The notes beneath the pieces were generated by a model that worked only from the letters and a program-made list of their open reading frames with translations, searched no databases and was not told where the DNA came from. DNA of 64,000 nucleotides from Gonapodya prolifera JEL478 (lineage: Eukaryota > Monoblepharomycota > Monoblepharidomycetes > Monoblepharidales > Gonapodyaceae): positions 1-64,000 of the forward strand of contig KQ965843.1 in the NCBI GenBank assembly GCA_001574975.1, in the 5' to 3' direction. Both the position numbers and the translations under genes were made by a program. This document shows positions 30,041-39,608 of the stretch, piece by piece (positions within the stretch are counted from its first letter, which is position 1; each line of letters starts with the position of its first letter).

Positions 30041-30537
30041 AAGGCTAGAAGGACACCTGTTCTTCACGTTCGTCTTCAACTCGTCCAACCATTGGATTCT
30101 TCAGAGCAAGGCCGGTCCCTGACCAACCCATACTGGGCACTAGCACGAATTTTTTCATTTCAAGCGTGTAAAAAGCGCAATTGAAATTCAAGATGCGGAA
30201 ACGTTCGGATATGACCCCCTCTCGCAGTTGAAAGAGTAAGATGACTCACGTTACAAGAAAAACAGAGCTACTCACGTCCTTGCGCAGTTGAGGAGTTGAT
30301 TCGTGCGAAGCGAGGCTCATACAAAGTTTGAAATCCGCCAAAGAGGTTCCCTTTATACCTGGACCTTTGACTCTATTGCATCTTCAAAGGCGTGTTTTTG
30401 CCCTACTGACGTCACGTGACATCACACAAAAGCATCTCGGAACACCTTTAGAATTTGAAAGTAAGCGGAGCATGTAGCAACAACGTACTCTAGAGAGTCT
30501 GGAGTGAGTGTGTGGCATGTGTTGTGATGGTTTCACG

Positions 30538-30830
30538 CTCCAGGGTGGCACGGTGGATACTCCCAACTGTATCCCTTGCTGGACACCAGACACACAGCTC
30601 TGTCTTGGAAGACTAATCTAATTCGGCATCTTTGCATCGTACCGATGCCTGTGCGCATACGCTTCCTCATGAATTGAATGTAAGGCTAGGGATTCCGTCT
30701 CTTGTTGATGCCTCTTCTCTGACTGAACTGCCCGAGACATATTCCTTGACGAGTGGGTCTCGGTGCCTGCAAAAGCTTGTCTTCTGGCCCTTCGACGAAC
30801 TTAATGCCAATGGAAGGAAGAGTACGGGGG
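30538..30830 (+). repeat. Local tandem duplication, copy 1
   Basis: Two separated blocks (GGGTGGCACGGTGGATACTC at about 30543 and the LPETYS...KLVFWPFDELN coding block at 30725-30800) reappear in the same order about 455 bases downstream. Translations LPETYSLTSGSRCLQKLVFW and LPETYSSASRSRSHQKPVFW match closely, so a protein-coding exon has been duplicated. Neither copy has a complete gene that I can assemble. The segment before it (30050-30537) shows nothing I can identify. Confidence 0.55.
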
Positions 30831-30984
30831 TCTGCAGGTAGATATGATAGCATTTGAATGCATCCGACCAACACTCCATTCAGAACCATTGAGCGCAATC
30901 TATTCTTGGAACGTGAGTCGTCGTGCTCTCCCAGTCGCGAGACCTTCCCGGCGACCAACGCCGGTTCCTCCCTCCTCCACTCAA

Positions 30985-31280
30985 ATATTGCCAGGGCGGC
31001 ACGGTTGATACTCTGATTGTATCCCTCGCCGAACCCACAGACAAATCACGCGTAGTTTCTGGAGACCGCTGGTGAGTACTCTGCTGCACAGCTTACTTTG
31101 GAGCCATCAGCAACATCTGTAACCTTCCCCTCTCAGGGTGGTTGCGCCGGTCAGACTTCTGCATGCGGAGTGTCCCTGACCCAACTCTTCCTGAGACGTA
31201 TTCCTCTGCAAGTCGGTCTCGCTCCCATCAGAAGCCTGTCTTCTGGCGCTTCGACAGGTCTCGAAATGTATCAAAATTAG
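30985..31280 (+). repeat. Local tandem duplication, copy 2
   Basis: Second copy, with block 1 at about 30991 (GGGCGGCACGGTTGATACTC, reading QGGTVDTLIVSLAEPTDK) and block 2 at 31180-31262 (LPETYSSASRSRSHQKPVFW). A third CAGGGTGG start lies at about 31133. The region continues to 31777 without a recognisable gene. Confidence 0.55.
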
Positions 31281-31777
31281 AATCAAGTGCTCAAATGCGT
31301 CAACATCGAAACTTAAGCCTCCCAGCCTCGATTGAGATTTCTAGTGATACGGAGCATTGCCCGCAAATATGGACTGATTTGGGAAAGAGCGTGGCGAGGA
31401 GCGAAGGGGCAACCCAATTGTACTTGGGGCGTCACTTTCCTGGATTTTGAAAGTCCAGTGGATTCAGTGGACAAACCAATTCTGGAGGCGCGCAGTGGCG
31501 GTGGAAGCTGGGACAGTTCAAAACGAAAATTCAATACGTCGCACATGTAGTCGCGTTGAAGAAGAAGCAAAAAGGACGGAACATATATTCCTGCAGAATC
31601 CGATAGCTTAGAGAATTCTTTCGTCATTTTTCGCTGTTTGTTGTGGCATCAGGTAGCTGCAAGGAGCATCTGTGGCCTCGATAGCGGAAGTGCGCGGCCA
31701 CCGCCTCCGCCAATTTGCCTGCATTGAGCACGCACTCGCATTCCCGCGGAAAAGAAAGACGCGTTTAAAGTGCAGAG

Positions 31778-33912
31778 ATGGCGAGTGCGAGGACTGTGCG
31801 GGTGGAATGCGGCGACGGTGTCAAGGTAAAAGACGCACTACGTGCCCAAACCTGGACCTGAACACTCGTTGCACACTTTCTTGCAGAGTCTCACCTTCTC
31901 GCGCGAACATGAGCCAAAGACGATGGACGAGTTCGTCGCGGCGATTGCAGAGCGGATTCCAGGGCTGGGAGCGGTTGTGTTGGCCAATTGCAATCTGTCG
32001 CTGTGCTACAGGGAACCGGGGACGGGCAGACGGATCTGGGTGCAGGACGATAGCGATGTTGTGGCAATGTTCGACTCCTTTGTGGAGGGGGACACACTCA
32101 CGGTCACGACAACTCTCGACGAGGTTTGTTGCTGCGATTACCTCGTTACACTTCACCGATTTGATCACCTCTACAACTCTCCAAGGCCGTTCCAATCAAC
32201 CCCTACCTCCTCCCCCCACGCACCATCAAACCGCACTCCTCCCAATCCTCTCTCAAGGCCGTCGACCACTCCGCACTCCCTCCTCTCGCTCCGAGCGCCA
32301 TCGCCAATATCGCCTCACGACACACCTCGGGCGAGACCACACCGCTCACATCCTCATCCACCGCGTCCACGGCCGCTGCGTCCATCCACACCGATTATGA
32401 AGGCGACGGCGGGGAGGGCGACACGGTGGACATGTCCAGCATCTACTCGTCGCTGGAGAAACTCTCGGCGGTTGCGTCGCGCGATACGCCGCTCGTGCCC
32501 TGGCACACCGCTCACCCGCCCAGTGCATCGCAGGCTATTCCGGGCGTCGGCGTCGCGAGGAAAATGTCAATGGGTGCCATCCCGCGCCGATCATCGCGAG
32601 AACCCATACGCTCCACGACCTGGACCTCGACGACGGGGGTGTCACTCCCAAGCCCTGCGAACGCAACCACCACCGACATCCCCTCATCCTCACCGCGCGA
32701 ATCCTTCATAAGCCTCATGGACGCGTACGCGCTGTCACGCTCTCCCGCGACGTCCTCGCCCATGCCGAACCCAGTCCAGGCCGCAGTGCGGCGCACACCG
32801 CCGATCGAAGTGGCGCTCTTCCACGAGCGGCACGAGCGGGTTTCCGCGCATACGCATAAACACCTGGGCGCCGGGCCCACCACCACCACCGCCACCACGA
32901 CCGCCCCCGCGTCCCCCCACCACAACCACCACAACCACCGCCCCCCCACCTCCCCCCGTACCATCGTCCCGCTCACAACCGTTGCCCCCCTCCCAACCGA
33001 CCGCGAATGGCACCTCCTTCTCTCCTCCAAACGGTCCGGCCCCTGGGACTCCGTGGTCCTCGACGTGTCACCCGAACAAGTGGCAAGGGTTGTGCAAGGG
33101 TGGAGTTTAATATGCGGCAAGGCGGTGTATAGGGACGTGTTCGCCAAGGAGGTGTTTGATGCGTTGGTGGGGCAGAGTCCAGGTGCGTGCCTCGTCCCAG
33201 CGGACCCACTCCGAGCTTCCTCGAGAACCTCGTCCCTCCTCTTTGCTTTCGGCTCTTCCCACAACGTTCGTTGTCCCCGGCCCGACAAACCAGCCTACGC
33301 AACCTTCTTCCCACACCCCGACCGCGTCCCCGCCCTGATCGTCATGGAAGGCCTCATGCATCACGCCTCTCTCCTCTCCTCCTCCTCCCACGGGGGACAC
33401 AAGCGTGGCCTCTCCCACTCGCGCCCGCGGTCCCCAAACGGCAACGGCAAAGGGGGGAAAGACATGGCAGTGGTGGCCGAACTGATCTGGTTGGGCGCCA
33501 AGCACGCACGTTGGTGGGGAGTGGAGGAAGGGGATTTGAGAGCTATGGTTGCGGCGATGTGAGTACTGCCTCTTCGGCGCCTTTCCCCACCCTCGCCTTG
33601 CAACCTTCCACCTTCCCACCTACCAACGCCCGCAAACCACCCCCCCCCCNGCCCCCGCACAGCCTGCACGCCCTCTCCCTACACCACCTCTGGAGCCCCC
33701 ACGGTGCGCGCGACCTTCTCGCCTGGCGCGCCGTTTTATGCGAGATGGTGTCCGTGATGGCGCGCGGGGTGTACGTTGCCTCGGCGAGCGATTCGCGATC
33801 GGGGGAGGTGGCTGAAGTTAAGGCGGCGGTGGATGAGGCGAGGGCGCTGGGGACGGTGGTGGGTGGGGCGAGTGGAGGGGTGGGGGGGAGGAAGCGGTGT
33901 GTTGTGATGTGA
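31778..33912 (+). CDS. PB1-like domain protein with C-terminal CaaX motif
   Basis: Exons 31778-31825, 31887-32123, 32186-33558 and 33663-33912 give 635 aa; a further in-frame intron starting at 33183 (GTGCGT) is possible. Residues ~5-95 look like a PB1 or related ubiquitin-fold: VRVECGDGVK, a helix TMDEFVAAIAERIPG, then LSLCYREPGTGRRIWVQDDS and DVVAMFDSF. PB1 domains pair signalling proteins such as Cdc24 and Bem1. The middle is Ser/Pro/Thr-rich and disordered. The C-terminal ~250 residues include DREWHLLLSSKRSGPWDSVV, VVAELIWLGAKHARWWGVEE and LHALSLHHLWSPHG, unknown to me. The last four residues CVVM form a CaaX box, with Met favouring farnesylation, and the preceding GRKR is basic, so the protein is probably membrane-anchored. 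A signalling adaptor is a reasonable guess. One N lies in the last intron. Confidence 0.65.
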
Positions 33913-34646
33913 TCTCGGTGTCAAGGGACATGATAAGTCGACGAGTACCTTGGTGCGAGGGAGGGGGCGGGGCGTTCCTCTGGACGTACGATGCATTGAC
34001 CTGGCAAGAGGAGGATGTGAGCACGGATGTCGGTGATTGTGGGCCGTCGGGGGACTTGATTCGAGGGGCGAGGGAGCGGTGAAGTGCGCTGAAATTGAAC
34101 TGGTCTTTCTGGATAGTATTATCGTTTCCACAGTGATACGGTATTTTGATGTTACGATGTGTCTTTTCTTGATGAGTAGTACGCAACAGTTGTAGTCGTA
34201 GCGTTCGGACCGTCGGATTTCGTCCGGTCCAAACATCAATCACGCCGAGAATTCCGAAAGGTAAAAGGCAGTTGTAATTTCGCTACCTGAGAAGGGCGAC
34301 ATTCCCCGGAACAATGTCGGGTCCAACCCTGAAAATGGTGCGCCGACAGTTGTTGACCACGCGAACAGGCCGTGTTAGGGAAGGATTGCGAGTAGATGCG
34401 TGCACCCACAAGTTACCGTTCTTCATGCACAGAGATCCCGAACGATAATTGCATCTATACGAGCGTTTTGATGGAGCGCGCTTGTGAACGTCCTTCTTGG
34501 CACCGTCAGGTACACAAGGTTCCTACCTTCCTAAACCAAAACAAAACCGGCTGATTATTACCAAAAGCCCCGAAGCCATTCATAATAACCGCCAACTTCA
34601 TACCCGTCGAACAGTTCTGGACGTTCAACCCAGGCGCATACCTACC
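33913..34646. other. Intergenic region upstream of the pectinase
   Basis: Holds 3' sequence of the CaaX gene and the presumed promoter of the GH28 gene. An ATG frame from 34497 runs in phase into the GH28 start, but the signal peptide begins only at 34647, so that part is leader. No other feature seen. Confidence 0.5.
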
Positions 34647-36585
34647 ATGCTTCTTCTCTCTTCCCTCACCGCTCTGCTTGGGCTCGCCGCGCTGGCTCCT
34701 ATCGGGTCCGCCGCTCGTGCAAAGAGCTGTCCTGTCACGGGAGGCACGACGGACGACTCCAAGGCGATTCTTACGGCTGTCACTGCGTGCAATAACGTCG
34801 CTGGAGGTGGATCGGTCGTGTTGGATGGGACCTACACGATTGCATCTCCGTGAGTTGCGGCAAGGACCTGCCATCTAAGTTTTAACGACCCACGTGCTTC
34901 ACTTATCTATCACAGTCTCGACCTCCGCAACCTGAAATCCGTCGACCTTGTCATCACGGGGACAATTACATTCAACGGCGTGGTCAGCAACTGGGCCGGA
35001 AAGCTGTTCGACTTGAACTTCCAAAACGCCCAGGCTTATTGGCTTATCGGAGGGCAGGTACGTGTCGTGCACGTCGCTACGAGGGCGTTGGTAGGGTTCT
35101 AATTATTCTCTCCACGTGCTTTCCTACTCCCTTCTCGAACCGTCAGGACGTGAACATCATCGGGCAAGGTAGCTCTAGCACCGCCATTCACCATACTAGT
35201 TACTCACACCGCTTACCGTCTCTTCTTGGAACAGGAAAGGGCACGATCAACATCAACGGGAAGTCTTTCCAAGGCCAGACGAAGAGGCCTGTAGGACTCG
35301 CCATCAGCGGACTCACCGGTGAGTTCTCGACGCTAGCGATAACTCTCTTTCCGATCCATCACCTAACTGTCGTCTGGAACCATCGATATAAAGGTGGATC
35401 CGTTACTGGTCTCAACTTCAAGAACCCAGGGTTCTGGTACAACTGGATTGCATTTTCCAAGAACGTCGTATACGATAACATTAACATCGTGGGTATTCCG
35501 CTGATGCGACGGATCGTTCATCATTCCGACTGAATCGGACTGTTGCACTGCATAACCTCGACTCAGAACGGATCCGGAGCCAACACCGACGGGTGGGACA
35601 TTTACAATAGTGACCACATCACCATCAAAAACTCCGTCGTCGTCAGTGAGTTATGCTTGGTGGCAGCGGAGAGGAACCCACCCATATTATAACATGACTT
35701 CCGTATTCCGTGCGACTTAGACGGAGACGACTGCATCTCGTTCAAGGTAAGATATGCTCATGTAGTCGCACTGAGCATTCTGCTAAAACGTCCCTTCCAT
35801 TCCCGTCACTCCAGCCCAACTCCACCAACATCTTTGTCAGCCAACTTAGCTGTACTGGATCGCACGGCGTCTCTGTCGGGTCTCTGGGCCAGTACCCTGG
35901 TATTTACGACATTGTCCAAAACGTGTACGTCAAGGACGTTACATGCACTAACTGCCAGGTTTGTTACGCAACGACTTGAAGTGGAAGTGGATGTTCGTGA
36001 CATGAATTCTCCACCCCTCTCCAGCACGGCGCACGCATCAAAGTATGGCCTGGAGCCGGAGCCGGTGCGACTTCTGGTGGACTTTCCGGCGGTGGTGGAT
36101 CCGGTCTGGTGAAGAACGTCACTTTCGATGGGTTCACCGTGAAAGGAGGGTGAGTACCCCACTTTTCCCCACAGCAACGGCACCATTGGCAACAAGACTT
36201 TGATATTCCTTCTTGCACCGCAGGGACCAAGACGCTCTTCTCGTCACCGCTTGCTACGGCCAGTCCAAGGTCGACGTCTGCACAGCGAACCCCTCCACGT
36301 TTAAGATCCAAGACGTCTTCTTCAAGGGCATCACGGTAAGCAACGTATCCTTTCGCTATTGCTCTGCAAACACCCCGTGACGGTTATGTTTGGCTTCCGT
36401 AGGGTGATGTCAAGGGCAAAAACCAAGCCGTCGGAAGCATCATCTGCCCCTCCGCAACATCGTGTTCCAACATCAATGTGTCCGGGCTGGGCGTCACGAG
36501 CCAGACTGGGAAGTACAACAACCAGTTGGTGTGCGACAATATTGACACCACCAAGATCCTCGCCCCGGCTACATGCCATGCGTAG
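34647..36585 (+). CDS. Secreted GH28 polygalacturonase
   Basis: Hydrolyses galacturonan in plant or algal pectin. Eleven exons: 34647-34849, 34916-35057, 35147-35168, 35235-35318, 35394-35488, 35567-35645, 35721-35746, 35815-35958, 36025-36149, 36224-36335, 36403-36585; 404 aa. The start [20 protein letters not shown] is a clear signal peptide, preferred over an in-frame Met 50 codons upstream. Parallel beta-helix sequence follows. All four family motifs are present: NTDGWD (catalytic Asp), GDDCISF (two catalytic Asp), [11 protein letters not shown] (His) and ARIKVW (Arg/Lys). Two exons are only 22 and 26 nt. The motif set fits an exo- or endo-polygalacturonase; YPGIYD-type sequence after GSLG leans toward exo, not certain. 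It suggests a plant-debris or pollen habitat. Confidence 0.92.
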
Positions 36586-37689
36586 AAAGTTTAGTTATGA
36601 TACCTTGTGGAAAAAACTAGCGCGTGTTATATTTATTCTTGAAAATAAATTTGGCTGTGCCAGAACGCCGTGTCAAAGGATTGTGCTGTTGAGAACTCGA
36701 CATTGATGAGCCATCCTAGAACCAGCGAAAGTCCCCAGAAATCCAAGCGTTGAGTCGTAACTGACTAAAGAGACGTATTCTTGTCTTTGACCGCTGGATT
36801 TGGAGGATTCCGCTGGGGTTCAACTGCAACCATTTACCATTGAGAGATTGCACGAGAAAGGAAGCGTCCAGAGCAGCAACATGAAGGTGGGATACGTTCT
36901 TCATTGGGAATCGGTCATAATTGACGCCGCCTCAATCATTTGTGCGTGATTTCGAGAGCACTGTTGGTGGGGAGGGTGGGGTGACATGACGACGTGATTG
37001 CGGAGGGCAGAATGGCGGGGGAACTTCATTTTCTATTCAGGGCGGGCCTTACAAGGCGGCCGCGACTGTTGAGAAGGCCAAGCGGGAGTTCTCGCAACTG
37101 TGGGAAACGGGACCGAGTGGCGGTGTGCTGGAAAGGGAGGTTGACAGGGTGTTTCTGATCGCACGGCATGAGATGGACAAGTCAGTCTCGTTCGAGGTCA
37201 TTGAAAAGATTGCGTTGGGTGGAAGAGATGTGGTGGGGTTGGAGAGGACGGTGTGGCCGAGGAAGTATGTTGTGAATGGGAGGAATATGACCGGGAGGCG
37301 GATGCGGCTGGTGTGACGTCGGCGGCGGCAGAACGCGAGGAGAATCGATGAACTTTGTTCGAGAATACCACGTGCGCTGTGGGTCAGCCTGGTGCTCGGA
37401 TGTGCGATGGAAGTCATGCGTTTATTGAACATTGATTACTTGGGACATATTTTGTATCGCGAATGTGCCTATTCAAAATGCAACTCTCCAATCAAGCGCC
37501 GTTGAATTTGAATGGGGGTCTCCCGCGATAGACGCGATGAAACTAGATGTTATGAAGAAGTTGTGGGCGCAGCCACCACGTGTTTGGATAGCACTCAATC
37601 ACGCTTTCTACAAAGCAGTTTGTACGCTTCACAGGGCGGACACTCGTTTACTCACACAGTAAGAGACCAGGAGCTCAAAGTTGGGGTGT
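36586..37689. other. Gene-poor region with an orphan terminal exon
   Basis: At 37043-37315 (+), after a TTCTATTCAG acceptor-like site, the frame reads YKAAATVEKAKREFSQLWET, then LEREVDRVFLIARHEMDKSV and YVVNGRNMTGRRMRLV before a stop. It looks like the final exon of a gene (helical, charged), but I find no exons in front of it, so it is an orphan fragment or a pseudogene. The other parts show nothing. Confidence 0.35.
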
Positions 37690-37915
37690 TGAAACTTACA
37701 GACCTTTCGCCTACCCGCCTTGCGGCAGGCGTTTCCAGGGCACACCTCGTGGAAGCGTCCGTAATGGGGCTCCATAATCTACGCTACTTAGTTACGTCCA
37801 GACGCCCGCCCCCTATCGTCGGGCTAACGCTCCATCCCCCCATTGACCGGTTAGAAGAGGTCTCGCGGGCGATCTCATCGCCGCGTGCATGAATGTCTCG
37901 GAGCACCGAGGCTTT
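37690..37915 (+). repeat. Dispersed repeat family R1, copy 1
   Basis: About 225 bases shared with 46195-46420 and, more weakly, 48530-48690, all in plus orientation. Order of landmarks: a short hairpin (here CCGC-CTT-GCGG), GGCGTTTCC(A/C)(G)GGCACACC, GTGGA(A/G)GCGTCC, a second hairpin region ATCGTCGGGCTAAC, CTCCATCCCCCC, then GAGGTCTCGCGGGCGA and GTCTCGGAGC. No coding frame is conserved. The DNA from 37916 to 38862 shows no gene. Confidence 0.65.
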
Positions 37916-38862
37916 CGCAAGGCAGCGGGGCCTCCCTCGTCACTTTGTCGACGTCCTGGCCGGCCCGGCTGCTCTCGTCGCCCGTCATTCTCCCTGAAGC
38001 CCAACCCCACCTACGTCTATATCTCGATTTCCAAGCGCCACCAACCGCAACCCCCTGTCTGGACCGTGCATTTGTGACCGGTGACCCACATCGAATTCAT
38101 GCCTCTACGTTACGAAGACGTTGAGACGGCGCTCGCATCCATAGCCGGTTCCAGACTGGACACGGGAGTGACCCGCAAGGACGGTCCGGTCACCACGTCT
38201 ACGGGTTGGGGTACAGTCATTTACGTTGGAGATGCCGAATGGACAGGAGCAGGAGCGGAGTAGCAGCCTTTTCTCCCTCCTTTCGTCTGGGACTATCGAT
38301 CGCTTGGACTCAAGATTGACGTGCTGGCGAGGTCGCACTGTGACTGGGACGTGGCGGGATGGGTCCGTGATTCTTCGATTTGTCATGATTGCGATAGGTT
38401 GCACAAGAAGCAGACGTGCCGGCAGTGATCGCTGCACGGACTATCGTGGCAGATTCCAGTTGGCGGTGTTGCATCGTGTGGGAGATGGGACTTGGGGTCA
38501 AAGCCGGTCCGATTCAGATAAGCTCATTTTACAGCTGCACCCGATACGTGACACGTAGCCCAAGACTTGGGACTGGAGACAGTAGTTGGACTATGATACG
38601 CGCAAGTGGTATGCTATGTGTACTGTACGTTATTACAATGTTTAAGGAAGATTTTGAGAGACTGGCTGCCCATACAAGCGAGTGTCGAGAAGAGCTGGAG
38701 TCGTCGCGGAAAGACTCACGCTGCTCTCGAGGATAAAGAGTTCACGCAGAGTCCGACATGCGAAAAGTGACATCTCACGATCACCGGACCCTTTGGACGA
38801 TGTTCCGGATCCGGCCACAAACGGTGCGAAAGTCCTCCGCCAGCTGGCCACCGACCTAATCC

Positions 38863-39331
38863 CTAATCCTCCCTCGTCCACACGACATTATTTACATTCC
38901 CATCCCCATCCACGACTTTTTTGACCTCCTCATTACACCACCACTCCCTCCTCGTCTCGGTTCCATCCGCGTCTCGCCACACAAGGACGAACTTGAACTG
39001 CACCATGGAGCCCGTCTTGAGCAAGTGCAGCGTTTTGGACCAGCGTGGCCACGCGGGCGCCGGGGGGCGCGTGAAGCAGCCCAGGGGGATGTCTGTGTCC
39101 GGTGTAAGTTGGGCGGTGATGGGTGAGGGCGGCGGCCCACGGGCGGTACGGCACGACGGCGGGTGGGAGATGGAAAACTCGCCATCGTGGGTTCGAGAGT
39201 GGTACAAGGAACGAAAGCAAGGACGCACCTTTCTGCCACCCATCTTCGGACCATCGCAGGGACACGGAAGCCACGTCCGTTGGGGCGTAGATCCAGAACT
39301 CGACGAGTTGGGTCGAGCGGCCGGGGGGCAT
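38863..39331 (-). CDS. Small protein resembling a carbohydrate-binding domain
   Basis: Two exons (39331-39229 and 39092-38863; 136-nt intron with GTGCGT donor and GACACAG acceptor) encode 110 aa starting MPPGRSTQLVEFWIYAPTDV. The sequence then runs SLRWSEDGWQKDIPLGCFTR, APAWPRWSKTLHLLKTGS and MVQFKFVLVWRDADGTETRR with EWWCNEE. A Trp-rich first half, then GS-x-(V/x)-x-F-K-(F/Y)-V followed by a Trp-containing turn, is the pattern of starch/glycogen-binding beta-sandwiches (CBM20, CBM21 or CBM48). There is no signal peptide, so an intracellular glycogen-targeting role would fit. The call rests on pattern only. Confidence 0.5.
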
Positions 39332-39608
39332 CGACGTCAGGTGTAAAACGGGTGAGAACGCGCGGCGGAGGTGGATGAAGGTGAGAACTGCTGGGCGCGG
39401 GAGGATGTGTGCTGACTGGAGGAGCGGAGCATTTGAGGTGGGTTGTGCGGACCACAGTTGTGGCAGTTTTAATTATGTTACTTCGAGACAATAGCAAGCG
39501 GATCTACGTCTCCTTTACTCCAGTTGGTCAGCTTTAATGTGGCGTCCAAATGTCCGACGTGCCATGTGCAGCCTGGAACATATCTATTCGTACGACAGAT
39601 TGAACAAG

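Noticed and set aside
32512-33619. Minus-strand frames opposite the CaaX gene
   Set aside because: Gly/Val-rich shadows of His/Pro/Ser codons; the plus-strand exon chain with closing phases explains the DNA.
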